A stretch of 64,000 nucleotides of DNA from Ornithodoros turicata (Eukaryota; Arthropoda; Arachnida; Ixodida; Argasidae): NCBI RefSeq assembly GCF_037126465.1, contig NC_088203.1, forward strand, positions 51,497,581-51,561,580. The letters run 5' to 3'. The notes beneath the pieces were generated by a model. It saw nothing but the letters and a program-made list of their open reading frames with translations. It made no database searches and was not told where the DNA came from. Positions 23,970 through 34,439 of this stretch are shown one piece after another. The translations under genes and the position numbers were made by a program. Numbering within the stretch: the stretch's first letter is position 1; every line of letters begins with the position of its first letter.

Positions 23970-25680
23970 TGCAACACAAGGTCACCTGTGGGAGTCAATC
24001 TGTGGGAGTGCACTATGCAATATATGCCACTGGTATGACATGGCGTCACATGCAATAACTCTCAACGTACAATCTGTATATCACCCACGGATCAAAACAA
24101 ACGCACCCGAAGAAAAAGACTGATTAAGTCAGCATACACTGACAGAGAACACAAAGTTGAAATATTTCGTTTGACCATATCTAAGATATCCCGAGAGCTT
24201 AGACCTGACGACTTGGGCGGTAAGGAACATGTCAGCATTGTACTCAAAAAGCTTCTTCACAGCTGTTAGCAAATGCAGCAATGTTCTTTCAGACTCTGCA
24301 CGAGTTCACAGATTGTTCTTGATTGATGATGTCGCTGTGGACCTTTGTGCAGTTTTTCGTTGCAAGCCTGGAGTTTGTGCGCCTTTTGCCGCAGCTCCAG
24401 CAGCTTGCTCCTTGGGTGTTGAAGTGCTGTCTCGTATTGAATCACATGCTGCTGAAGGAGGCATTGCTCACCCTTGCCTATAGGAATGATGACAAAAGGA
24501 AGGTTGCAGTAATTGTGACAACAAAGCTACTCAATGGGCGTGCATACCTGCAGCTTGGGTTGGTGGTCCTGATGGCACTTGTTGAACATTGTCAACTGCA
24601 GATGAACAGACCCTGCTCGCATAGCAGTGGTCCTGAAGGGAGGAGTCGTACGTCATGATGCTCAGTAATGTGTTGGGTGATGAGACCTCCGTCCCACTCC
24701 CTGTTGTGCAATGCAAGGTGGTCCTCTGTTAACTTCAGGTTATGCCACCTTATCATGTCAGTGTAACTCTACTATCAGTGTAAGCTTGGAGACCAAGTGC
24801 TCCTGCATCACACTCTGTCCCTGCATGTCCCTGCAGTTTCATCACAGACGGGCCTGCTGGGCACCAAGATGATGCCATCTTGTCTGCTGTCCTCCTCAAC
24901 CCTTCTGCTTTATGCTATGGTGTCAACATACGTCTGTAAAACAATACATGCATTTGTTTTACTCCTTTTGAGGTCATGCTGGTATATTGACAAGAACGCA
25001 GAAAATATTGCTCAGTTCTATGTTTTTGTTGGCCCGATACTTACCAGCACTATATAAAGAGCCTTTAATTGTCGAGACTGCATCCCACCTGAGCCTTCCT
25101 GTGTGTAAAAGTGCAATCTGTGCAAAGTGTTGTGTACAGAGCAATGCGGGGTGCCAAGTGAACAGAACAGCTCTGCAGCTTCACGTCACAAAATTCCAGC
25201 CATGTTAGCACCTGTACAATGGTTCCCATTGTAAATACATGTACACAAAAATGCATGCAGGACATTATAAAAGAACTGGCAGGTGTCCCAAGCATGCATC
25301 GGACTGTGAAACACCAAGTCTCAGAGAGCTCACTGCAACACCATGTTCGGCTGCACAACCACCAAATGCACTCGGAAGCAAGCAAGAAAGCAAGCCCAAA
25401 ATCATGCACAAGTGCCCGCCAGACAAACCACAGAGCTCCAGAAGAAGAAATCGTGCGACAAGCTCGTGCCTCTATGTGAGGTGCAGTGGTGCAAGCTGTT
25501 CAAATCCGCGCGCCCAATATCAGAAACAGCAAGGCACGTGCTGAATATTTTGAGTGTTTACCAGCTCAGATGATGTTGACGAATGCGGACAGATGTTCAC
25601 TCAGCAACAGCGCTGAAAGTCACACAATATTGCCCCCTGGGCCTTGAGGGTATGTGTATAAATACAAAATAAATAAATAT
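23970..25680. other. No recognisable gene; LINE-like 3' tail at the end
   Basis: Several overlapping ORFs of 70-115 codons occur in 24,220-25,570 on both strands, but none shows a domain and they shadow each other. At 25,628-25,680 CCCCCTGGGCCTTGAGGG followed by AATAAATAAATA resembles the 3' end of the CR1/L2-type LINE at 4,040-4,093. Confidence 0.45.
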
Positions 25681-25931
25681 CATTTATGCATCAGCAAACT
25701 ATCACATGTAGTTGCTTGATAGTACTTTTTTTTCTTTTCCATGAGGCATCGCGTCATATGCAAAGGTAACCGCTTGAAGTATGCGTAAATGAGTATAACG
25801 GCAGACGCATGTATATATGCACGTATAACGCTTCTCGATGCTCATCTGGCAGGATCCTGAAGCAAACGGTAGAAAGTTATGCCGCGTGTGTGGTCCCGTC
25901 AGGACAGTATCCTCTGCTGTTCAAAAAGCAC

Positions 25932-27418
25932 CAGACTTGTACACGTTACCGAAAGAAAAACGAACTAAATACCGTTACTCGTTACCACGAAAAAAAGGAA
26001 CTAAACAAGTTACCCGTTACCAAACTAACAAAAGGAACGCGTTCCCATTACTCGATAGTAACGAGTTACTTTTACGTTTCCACGCTATTACAGAGATACA
26101 ACCATGTCAAAATTGACAGCTCCATTTGGTTCAACAATTTCCATGAAATTCGCTTTGAAGAATAGTTGGTACTCGAAGTGGGCATCGGTTACTTTTGGTG
26201 CGTTTGCTTGGAAGTGCCTCTGTAGCAAGACTGAAAAATTGCTGTGGAAAGGCATGGTTGCATCAAATACAGCCGTCTTTGTTTGATGCATGTGTTGGAT
26301 GCGCCTGATCAGTAGCGAGGCTGACTTTCCATCTTTTTTTGTTCTGCGAATTCAAGGACAACAGCTGCTTTTATTCCCTTATCTTGGCACCACTGTTAGG
26401 AGGCCACACGACATCAGGGCGATATTGTGCGTTTATGTGAACTGATAAATGCTATACCAACGTCTACAAGCCGTTGTATAAGCTGACTCTCTGCATGGCT
26501 AACCTTTCCTTTCTTTTAGTACACCCCCCCCCCCATTGTAAACCATCAAATCCATATGGTAGCTGCTACAGCTAACCAAAATATTGAAGACGCTTACCTG
26601 AGAACGCTTCTCCAAATTCGAGTGCGACGAGTGGGATGCACTCGGTCATTTTAGTTTGGGAAGACAAAGAAAACACTAAAATACTACATTCCCGTCACCT
26701 TTTACCGCCTTCTCCGTGAACGTCTCGTCCAACCCAGGTCACACTCACGTGATTATCATCTGTGCCATCTTATAATCCAACGAGTATCCTCACTGGAGCC
26801 CACAAGTGTGGAGGTCAGCGAGAATACATTGACTAAGGTTTCTTCCCGGGATACACCGCTAGGCCAATGACACGCGCGAGCTGCATATAATAAACCCGGG
26901 ATTTCGTGGTCCACGTCGGGTGGACCCACTTTACAGCAACACGGTGAATCAGCAGAGAATGACAATACCATCTCAGCATCCGAGTTTCGGCGAACTTAGC
27001 TACTCTAGTATATCCATTGGCAGCTTCTGGGCGATAACACCCACACCCACAAATAAAGTCTGGGTATTTTTCCAAGAATGATTTCATGGTCAATGAAATT
27101 TCATGCCGGTCACCTTAGGACTCAACAGAAGAATGACTGTCGACCAAAGGCTCCCAGGAGCTGAACATCATCTAGGTCAGGTCACCTTGTATTAGAAGCG
27201 TACGAGGTTTCGGGAATTTCCACATAGTAATTCACCATGCCGTCCATGTTGAAGCCGAGCGTAAACGAAGGAAAGGAACGAGTAACGTGAATAACGAGTT
27301 ACCGATTTTTGTAACTGAATACGTTATTAGTTATAATTTTTAGAAAAGTAACTAGGTCGTTACTTCGTTACCGAAAAAAGTAACTGATTACTGGGTAACA
27401 AGTCACATACAACTCTGG
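25932..27418. mobile_element. hAT-type nonautonomous element with TTAC-rich subterminal repeats
   Basis: Left end CAGACTTGTACACGTTACC, right end GGTAACAAGTCACATACAACTCTG (inverted, imperfect). Flanking 8-mers are AAAAGCAC (25,924-25,931) and GAAAGCAC (27,419-27,426), one mismatch. Both subterminal zones are full of CGTTACC, GAGTTAC and AGTTACT units. The 1.1-kb interior has short ORFs of no recognised family. Confidence 0.8.
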
Positions 27419-27589
27419 AAAGCACGCCTATATGTGTATCTGGACATGGCTCACGCCTTACCGGGGCCCGTAGTAGGGAATATTCTGACTATGTTCAGCT
27501 TCTCTACTATACGTTCAGCTTACCTTCGAGTCCCCAAATGTGTAACTCGAGTGTCCTTGTACGATATAGCAATAAATACACGCAAAAAA

Positions 27590-27920
27590 TGCGAAGCAGT
27601 CCGTGCGGCACAACAAACAGAGAGACATGAGGAACTGCACATGCGCATCCCCCGCGGAGCAGCAGGATGCGGAAACTCGCTTATTCAGCCACACTTTGAC
27701 GTACGCATACAGCAGGCAAAGGGGTATTTGTTCCCATATTGAATAACCGAGTAAGTGATTAGTACACACCTAACTTATCACATCGATGTAAAAAAAAGTT
27801 GTTTACATCTGCATTTGTCCTTGCAACACCCAGGTTCGCTCACGCATCAAAATACCAGGGTTGCCGGGTCAGATTTCATTTTTTTTTTCTCGCCTTCGCT
27901 ACCTTTTTAGATTTACCTTA
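27590..27920. repeat. Dispersed repeat also found at 62.2-62.5 kb (copy 1)
   Basis: Shares with 62,200-62,505 the blocks CACATGCGCA...GAGCAGGAT.CGGAAACT, CAACACCCAGG, GTTGCCGGGTCAGATTT, a poly-T stretch and TCGCCTTCGCTACCT, in the same order. No protein frame is conserved across both. It abuts the LINE fragment that starts near 27,925. Confidence 0.6.
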
Positions 27921-27924
27921 CAAG

Positions 27925-28291
27925 GTCCCCAGATAGAAACGACGTTTTGCTAAAGACCACTCGACCAGGTGTCGTAAGGAAAGCCCCCAGTGCAAGTTCA
28001 TAGTCCCTGGTGATGGACAGGATTCAAAGCCTCCAGCACAGATTGACATGCAGACCCATAGACAATAAATCCATAATGTAGTCGTGATAGGACTATGCAT
28101 ACACGACACGCGATATAAGGTTTCACGATCTGCACCCCAATGTCTGTGTGAGAGGATTTTAGGCATTTCCCCTTTAGGTTCTCTATGTGAGCTGCGAAGG
28201 TAAGCTTTTTATCGAAAATGACGCAAGGAATTTCTTTTCTGACTGGACTGCCAGTTCATGGCAGTTTATGCTTAGCTTGGGCTCTGGGAAT
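27925..28291 (-). pseudogene. I-group LINE ORF2 remnant, part 1 (post-RT region)
   Basis: The minus-strand frame gives ILSHRHWGADRETLYR and later EWSLAKRRFYL, aligning to the stretch of the intact LINE that reads ISHRSWGADRETLRR ... EWSLERRRFYL. The copy is interrupted at 28,291 by a hAT element and resumes at 32,187. Confidence 0.85.
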
Positions 28292-28434
28292 CAGGGAAGG
28301 GTAACGGACGTATTTTCGTTACCGTTTCCATTTTCGTTACTGCTATATTTTCGTTTCCGTTATCCGTTTCTGATACCAGCCTTTCAATTTCGTTCCCGTT
28401 ACGTTTCCGTTACTGTTTCCGGTAATGGAAAGGA

Positions 28435-28874
28435 TGTTACAGAACTGTGGGAGGACAGCCAGCCCGACTCTGTCAGCACCCTGTTTCGCCCAACTGCTGC
28501 TTCGGTGTCACGCGTTATGTCGTTGGGATGCGAACATCTTGCAAGATTTTTTTTATATGTAGAAGCACGTCTTCAGTCTTCACTCACTCAGAGTCAGGCA
28601 ACGCAACATGGGCGTAACCTTAATCCAATGTCGCATTGATAAGAGGACGCTCTCAGTAGTAAATAATACTGCCACAGCCTCAGTGAAATGGGAAAAAAAG
28701 TAAAAAGCAATAACTAAACGTCGTAGGCTGTCATCTGTTGTGTCGATGCAAGGTGGAGAAGAACGAGAGTGAGGAAGAGGAGGGCAGCTCACGCGGAGCG
28801 GAACGACATTCGTGGCATTCGGTTTCGGGCATTGATCCAGGACAGTTGTGTTTGATGTGAATAAAGACATAACA
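28435..28874 (+). repeat. Gypsy 5' LTR
   Basis: Starts TGTTACAG, ends AATAAAGACATAACA, so TG...CA with an AATAAA signal near the end. About 440 bp. No partner LTR survives, so the end positions come from the terminal dinucleotides and the adjacent primer-binding-type sequence. Confidence 0.7.
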
Positions 28875-28877
28875 GAT

Positions 28878-28890
28878 TGGCGCAGTCGAC
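28878..28890 (+). promoter_or_regulatory. Gypsy primer-binding-type site
   Basis: TGGCGCAGTCGAC lies four bases after the LTR end. TGGCGCAGTCGG-type sites are common directly downstream of Gypsy LTRs and prime minus-strand synthesis from a tRNA. Confidence 0.7.
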
Positions 28891-28894
28891 TACA

Positions 28895-29616
28895 ATGAAC
28901 CTGCATCCCCCACCAGTATTTCTGCCTTCCCCTGGCAAACTGGCCATTCTCTGGGAGGAGTGGAAGCCTGTGGTAGAACGGGATATGCACCTACACGTAA
29001 AAAGTCTATTTTACTGAACTGTCTTGGAGTGGAGGGACAACGAGTATTCCGTACTTTACCTGCTACGGCAGTCTCCTCGACCGTCGAGCAGACGGAAGAG
29101 GTGTATGCTGCCGCGGTGCAGAGCCTACAGCGCTTCTACTTGCCAGTCCTAAACAGAACGGTCGAACGATACCGTTTCCGTGCAAGAGCACAACATCCAG
29201 GTGAACCGATTGATGAATTTGTTACGGCGCTGCGGACCCTGAGTGCAAACTGCAAGTTCGAGGCCATGGCTGAAGATATGATTTGTGACCAGTTGGTGGA
29301 AAAGACATCGAGTGAGGCTTTCAGGGATCGCCTTCTACTAGAGCCCGACCTGACCTTGGACACTGCTCTGGCAATTGCAACGCAAGTGGAGCAAGCGCAA
29401 AAAGAATCTGCTCTCCTGGCTAGTCAGCAACACCACGCTACCGTCTCAGCTGTAGTTCGCAGTGACAAGAAAACGTCGAATGCATGCTATATATGTGGGT
29501 CGACGAAGCACTTGGCGAACAGTCTCAGTTGTCATGCTAGGAACAAAACTTGCCGGTCACGTAAAAGGAAAGGACACTTCGAGTCAGTGTGCCGGCAGAA
29601 GCAAGCTCTACTGTGA
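28895..29616 (+). pseudogene. Gypsy gag
   Basis: The ATG at 28,895 opens a frame that is lost near 28,975; the main gag frame runs 28,960-29,616. It shows the retrotransposon capsid-like helical region (LLNCLGVEGQRVFRTLP; QHPGEPIDEFVTALRTLS) and, near the end, damaged CCHC zinc knuckles: CYICGSTKHLANS lacks the last Cys position and the second knuckle (CRSRKRKGHFESVC) is also altered. The protein would form the intracellular particle that packages element RNA. Confidence 0.85.
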
Positions 29617-30034
29617 AGGAGGTGGACGTAGACGTCTATGCAACATCGACATCCGACACAAAGTCAATTTTCTGTGAAATACAAGCTGTGGGCGTTCCCT
29701 TACGTCTTCTGGTCGACACAGGCTCAGCGGTCTCCCTTTTACCTTCTAATGTCTACAATGAGAAGTTATCTCATCTGCCTCTGCACAAGTCAGGAGTCGT
29801 ACTTAGAGACTACTCTAAAGCGATCATCTCCACGGAAGGGGTATTCTCTACTACAGTATGTTTCGGCGACAGGACTGCCATTTGTACATTTCATGTGGTG
29901 CGCAAAGGTGCTGCCGTTGCTGGCATGGATATGTTGCGCGCCTTGCACATCGCCATTGTACCTGCTCAGCAGCTTTACCGGAAAGCGTCGGCGACACCTG
30001 CACTACAGGTACCTCCGTGCCTGACGAAATACCC
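29589..30034 (+). pseudogene. Gypsy aspartic protease
   Basis: The frame overlaps the end of gag. It contains LLVDTGSAVSLLP (catalytic DTGS near 29,713) and the second-half motif GMDMLRALHIAIVP near 29,925, as in retropepsins that mature the Gag-Pol polyprotein. It continues into the RT linker (LTKYPTLF) where a small LINE-tail insertion interrupts it. Confidence 0.85.
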
Positions 30035-30080
30035 TACTCTTTTTTATTTATTTATTTATGACATTATGACACATGATTTT
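30035..30080 (-). mobile_element. Tiny LINE 3'-tail insertion inside Gypsy pol
   Basis: A T-rich (ATTT)n stretch plus about 25 bp separates YPTLF from EELGLAKGYRH, two halves of a segment normally contiguous in Gypsy pol. Read on the minus strand it ends in TAAATAAATAAATAAA, the tail type of the CR1/L2 LINE. It is an extremely 5'-truncated insertion. Confidence 0.55.
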
Positions 30081-30800
30081 TCTCCGAGGAATTGGGACTA
30101 GCGAAGGGTTACAGACACAAAGTAACGATGAGGACATCCGTGGAACCAGTACAGCAAAACTGAACGAACTTCCAAAACGAGCAGCAAACGAACTTCCGTT
30201 GGAGGTTCGTCAAAAAGTCTCGCAGGAACTACAGAAGCTGGAGCGGTCGGACATTACAGAGCCCATAGATGCCTCTGAATGGGTGTCCCCAATTGTAGCT
30301 GTCTGGAAGAAGACTGGAGAGCTTTGACTATGCGTGGACCTCAGAAAGCCCAATACAGCCATCGTCATTGATAGCCACCCCTTGCCTCACATGGAGGACA
30401 TCTTTCACCACCTTGCTGGCGCTTCGTACTTTTCAAAACTGGACCTCTCTTCCGCGTAGATGGAGCTTGCAGAAGAAAGTCGTAATTTAACGGCGTTCAT
30501 TACTCACGAGGGCCTCTTTCGCTACAAGCGTGTATGCTTTGGGTTGGCATCAGCGGCTGCTGCATTTCAGAAAATGTTGGCAATGGTCCTAAAGGGTCTA
30601 AAAGGTGTTCTTCACTACCTCGATGATATCTTGGTATACGGTGCTACAATGGGGGAGCACAACCTCAGATTGGATCGTGTGCTCTTCGCACTGGATGCCG
30701 CTGGGCTCAGGTTGAACAAGAAGAAATGTGTCTTTGCCACCCGCGAGTTAGTTTCTGGGACATTCTTTATCGCCGGATGGGTTGAGTCCGCTACAGGATA
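30081..30800 (+). pseudogene. Gypsy reverse transcriptase
   Basis: Successive pieces in one path: SEWVSPIVAVWKK (30,276), LCVDLRKPN after an in-frame TGA at 30,325, HPLPHMEDIF, FSKLDLSSA before an in-frame TAG at 30,458, then CFGLASAAAAFQKML and the catalytic YLDDILVYG near 30,618. The palm YLDD is intact although the frame is stopped twice. A frameshift near 30,780 leads into the connection and RNase H region. Confidence 0.9.
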
Positions 30801-31465
30801 CATTGGAAGCCATTCGTGATGCGCCATCTCCGCAGGATGCCCTATCCTTGCGCTCTTATCTTGGCCTTGCTTCGTACTACCTCAAGTTCGTACCCCTCTT
30901 CGCCACGGTGGTGGAGCCGCTTCGGCGACTGCTTCACAACGAGACACGATTTCTATGGACGGAAGAGCAAGAAACTGCATTCAGCAAAGTCAAATCTCTC
31001 ATCCAAGAGTGCGTACCTCTGGCTCTCTTCGATGCTTCGCTTCCTACAATTGTCACGGCAGATGCATCAAATTTCGGCTTGGGGGCTGTACTGCAGCAGG
31101 AGCATCCTGACGGTCTACGTACCGTCTGCTTCGCCTTAAGGGCTATGACAGCGACAGAATGCCGGTACTCAACTGGGGAGGAGGAAGCTTTGGCATGCTT
31201 GTGGGCGTGCGAGAAGTGGCACGTATTACTTTTTGACGCAAATTTACACTTTGCACCGACCATCAAGTCTTGGTCACGCTTTTGTCAACCCAAGGTACTG
31301 GACGGCAACCGATGCGTATTACAAGATGGGCTGCACGTCTCCTTCAGTACAATTACACCATCGTACACAAGAAAGGAGAACATAACTTCGTCGCCGACGC
31401 CCTGTCACGTCTTCCCCTGCCTCACAAGCTGGCTACAACCGGAGATGAAGATAAAGACGAGTTAG
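30782..31465 (+). pseudogene. Gypsy RNase H and connection domain
   Basis: Includes LRSYLGLASYYLKFVP, FLWTEEQETAFSKVKSLI, TVTADASNFGLGAVLQQ-type block (IVTADASNFGLGAVLQQEH near 31,050) and YSTGEEEALACLWACEKWH, the standard Gypsy RNase H landmarks. A frameshift near 31,250 moves the remainder (ARLLQYNYTIVHKKGEHNFVADALSRLP) to the frame of 31,270-31,671. Confidence 0.88.
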
Positions 31466-31579
31466 TGTTCTATGTTCAGCAGGCGCTATCCTGCATCACC
31501 ATGCAGGAGCTGCTGCAGGCTATGGACGATGACGTCGTACTCCGTCAGGTCCTCAATTCGAAGCTCTACAGTTCAAGAA

Positions 31580-32050
31580 TTTTCTTGCCGAGAGGGGTAT
31601 ACTGCACCGACAGTCGGCAATATACCATCCTGAAGCAAACGGACAGGTGGAACGCTTCAATACAGTTCTGAAGGGCTTCCTCCAAACGATTTCACTCACT
31701 GGGAGGATTGTGTCGCAAGATGTGAAGGCGTTCCTGGGGATCTACAGGGCTACGCCTCACGCAGCAACGGGGATATCGCCTTCAGAACTGCTACATCAGA
31801 GGCGCATGAAATCAAAACTCGACGTAGCCGGATTCCCGAACCTGGACAAATATATTCGGACGGAAATGGCTTCGCTACGTGAGCGTATCAAGACGTATCA
31901 GGAAAAGGCTCAAGCTTATTTCGACAAACGCCACCGGGTGAGGACTCCCATGTTCCGGCCGGGAGACTATGTATGCGTCCACCTACCCGGTCACCGTCCG
32001 AAAGGATCCCAGGCGTATGGTCCGCCCATCGCCCATCGGAATTCAATACC
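31580..32050 (+). pseudogene. Gypsy integrase, C-terminal remnant
   Basis: Only the end of the catalytic core remains: GQVERFNTVLKGFLQ contains the last acidic residue (Glu) of the D,D,E triad. It is followed by the GISPSELLHQRRM block and a basic C-terminal region with RPGDYVCVHLPG. The zinc-binding N-terminus and the first two catalytic Asp blocks are deleted at about 31,580, where RNase H linker sequence joins directly. Confidence 0.85.
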
Positions 32051-32186
32051 AGACGATAATTTTCGTTTCCGTTTCTATTTCCGGTAATGAAGGACCGTGG
32101 TATGCGTTTCCGTTACTATCTCCAATTTCAGTAATATGCCGTTTCTGTTTCCGTTACCATTACCGTTACCCTTCCTTGCTGGGAAT

Positions 32187-33170
32187 ACTCCTCTTACTCT
32201 AGAAAATGGCACACAGACTATCTTTGCGGCGGAAAACTTGAACCCGTTTTGAGACGATCATTTGGCAAGCTAATTAATTGTGGGCTAGATTTGCCACTCG
32301 CACATGGTCAAGTTCGTAGATGAATATGCTGCCTGGAGATCGCCTACGTACAAAGAGTACATGATTAAGAGTGGAATTACATTGACGATAGAGTTCATTT
32401 TGATAATAAAAAGTGTGACACTGAGGACTGACCCCTGTGGGACACCGTTTTCCTGTATGAACAGACGAGAGAGTGATGTACTCAGCTGTACCCTGAAAGT
32501 CCTTCCCTGAAGGAAATCAGAAATACAGCGAAACAGACGCCCATGTATTCCAACATCGTGCAGGTCTCGGATGACACTATACCGCCATGCTGTGTCGTAA
32601 GCCTTTTCAAGGTCAAAACACACGGGTAGGCAGTGGCTTCGCGGATGGTAGTCTCTAATCGAATGAGATGACCCACAGTAGAACATCCAACACGGAAACC
32701 ACAGTGGTATTGAGTGAGGCATTCTTCTCCAAGTAGTAAATAAGATGGTTATTAACCATACGCTCGAAAGTTTTACCGAGGCAACTTGCGAGCGTGATAG
32801 GTCTGTAATTACTGGGTATGGAGGCATCTTTCGCTGGTTTGAGGAAAGGAAGGACTGTAGAGCTACAGTCCTCCTATTTTCCAACGATAAGGGAGGTGTC
32901 CTTCGTTCCATACGAGACCGAAGCAATCAAGGAGACATTTGAGTGATTCAGATAACAAGTGTTTTAGCATAGAGTATGTTATCCTATCCATTAAAATCTC
33001 TCAACAGAAGAAAACAGAAGAAACGGTGGTGGGAGTTCATCTAGTAAACTTTCGTGGTCTTTTTTGTTCAACTGTAACTGATGGTGGTGTTGATAAAGTT
33101 GTTGAAAACTTTTGCAGGGAGGGCTTTAGCTGTAAGGATTGCATCTAAACGACATTGAAGAGAGTCCAAG
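32187..33170 (-). pseudogene. I-group LINE ORF2 remnant, part 2 (reverse transcriptase)
   Basis: Continuation of the copy at 27,925-28,291. The minus strand shows CFDLEKAYDTAWRYSVIRDL, FLQGRTFRVQLSTSLSRLFI and QENGVPQGSVLSVTLFI, closely matching the intact LINE; the palm motif is YVGD instead of YVDD. Frameshifts occur near 32,650 and 32,900. Similarity fades near 33,170. Confidence 0.88.
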
Positions 33171-33179
33171 AATAGAGCA

Positions 33180-34220
33180 ACGTAGCACACTCTACGGAGC
33201 ACAGACGTACGCCCTATAGTACCTGCACTTTAAATACAGTAACTTTAAACGTTACTTTTGAACCGGCATCACTTCCAGAATACGGGTTTACTGTCGTTGA
33301 CCGTAGAGGTTACGCCATATTTATAAGTGGCTTCTTGAGTCTGAGCGGTTTTTAGCGGTAGCTACACTCGAAAACAACGGGCCTTACTCGTAAAAGATTG
33401 GTTTCGCATAGCCTGAGTTACTCTTAAAAAAGAAAAAGTCAGTTACGATATACCACAAGGTTTTGAATTCCGGACACGTGACATGCTACATGTGCTTTTC
33501 TAAAAGGAAACACCAAAATGGCCATTTGGGGATCAGCTCATTAATCCTTAAAGTTATCTCGAAGTGCATATTTCAGAGTTCTACCCAACGCGGTCTGCAG
33601 AATTCGTTTGCAATTAATGTGCGAGAATCGGCTATCATTATTCACGGGAGAACACCATAACCCAGGTTCATAGATCTCAAAACTGGCCTGTAAACTTCAT
33701 AACCAATGAAAACACAACAACTATCTTAGGTGATGTTCCGCATTCGCGAATTGGTAAACATCTGCTGAGGATGTAGCTGACTTCGGGCGAACGGCGGACT
33801 GCGGTTGGCAACACTTCCACAGGAGTTTGCACACCTGCGTTTCGAGACACACCAGCTGCGCTGTTAATGCGCATGCGCGGGGCTCGGCAGCTATGTGGCT
33901 CCACTCCCGTGCTCTCCCTCCTCCCCGTTTGGTCTGCTCGGAAGTCAAAAGCGCGCGAAGCTGCGTCGCCGAGAACGCGCGTAAAATTTCCCTTCAGATT
34001 GTTTTGGTGAAATGGAAAAAAGAGGGAATGCCTGTCCATATTGTGACCTGGTTTGCAGCACGAAGTTTGCGACAGCACGTACTGTGGATTCATAAGATAA
34101 CTCTTCCAACAGAAAACAGACGTAGCTTCGTGCGCAGCCACTGCTCAAGAGAGTTGATGTTCTGAGGCTGGAACAAACATAGAAGGGACAGATACAAACA
34201 AAGCCTCAAATTGCCTAAGA
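33180..34220. other. No recognisable gene
   Basis: A moderately GC-rich stretch with overlapping short ORFs on both strands at 33,680-34,165. A short plus-strand reading at 34,012 (CPYC...) could be half a zinc finger but stops after 24 codons. Not called. Confidence 0.4.
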
Positions 34221-34224
34221 AATC

Positions 34225-34318
34225 AACGATGAAAGATGAAAGTCACTGAAAAGGTTAGCCAGCTGTAGGGATCGAACCCACATCTTCTGCATTACCGGTC
34301 CAGGGCTCTACCAAGTCG
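34225..34318 (-). mobile_element. tRNA-derived SINE, minus copy of a head-to-head pair
   Basis: Reverse complement of the copy that follows: GGTTAGCCAGCTGTAGGGAT at 34,252 mirrors the 3' half of the neighbour, preceded by GATGAAAGATGAAAGTCACT, the mirrored tail. Ends near CTCTACCAAG. Confidence 0.75.
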
Positions 34319-34327
34319 CTGGAGAGG

Positions 34328-34437
34328 CGCGTTAGCTTAGCTTAATTGGTAGAGCCCTGGACCGGTAATCCAGAAGATGTGGGTTCGATCCCTACAGCTG
34401 GCTAACCTTTTCAGTGACTTTCATCTTTCATCTTTCA
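34328..34437 (+). mobile_element. tRNA-derived SINE, plus copy of a head-to-head pair
   Basis: Shows TTAGCTTAATTGGTAGAGCC (A box), an anticodon-like arm CTGGACCGGTAATCCAG with GGT in the anticodon place but C instead of T at position 33, and a good B box GGGTTCGATCCCTAC. It ends in TTTCATCTTTCATCTTTCA. The absence of T33 and of acceptor pairing, plus the repetitive tail, argue for a SINE rather than a tRNA gene. Confidence 0.75.
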
Positions 34438-34439
34438 GC

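Larger units (their letters stand above)
28435..32054 (+). mobile_element. Decayed Gypsy LTR retrotransposon, 3' LTR missing
   Basis: 5' LTR, primer-binding-type sequence, gag, protease, RT, RNase H and a piece of integrase in Gypsy order. There is no 3' LTR: integrase C-terminal coding runs to about 32,040 and then the hAT repeat arm resumes. Several frameshifts and in-frame stops make it inactive. Confidence 0.9.
28292..32178. mobile_element. hAT-type element with TTTCCGTTAC repeats, carrying a Gypsy insertion
   Basis: Ends CAGGGAAGGGTAACGG at left and CCGTTACCCTTCCTTG at right (one mismatch), flanked by a perfect 8-bp direct repeat CTGGGAAT (28,284-28,291 and 32,179-32,186). Its own sequence is only about 143 bp at left (28,292-28,434) and about 125 bp at right (from about 32,055), both made of TTTCCGTTAC-like units. 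The Gypsy element lies between. On both sides the host is the same LINE ORF2, so the insertion order is clear. Confidence 0.88.

Noticed and set aside
24229..25573. Cluster of overlapping ORFs as a gene
   Set aside because: Frames shadow each other, with no domain, splice pairing or consistent codon pattern.
28187..28639. 150-codon plus-strand ORF
   Set aside because: Runs through LINE antisense, hAT repeat and LTR sequence; chance frame.
28435..32054. Endogenous retrovirus with envelope
   Set aside because: No envelope frame follows integrase and the pol order is that of a Gypsy retrotransposon.
34328..34400. Functional tRNA-Thr (GGT) gene
   Set aside because: Position 33 is C, the acceptor stem does not pair, and it is followed by a SINE tail and mirrored by an inverted copy.
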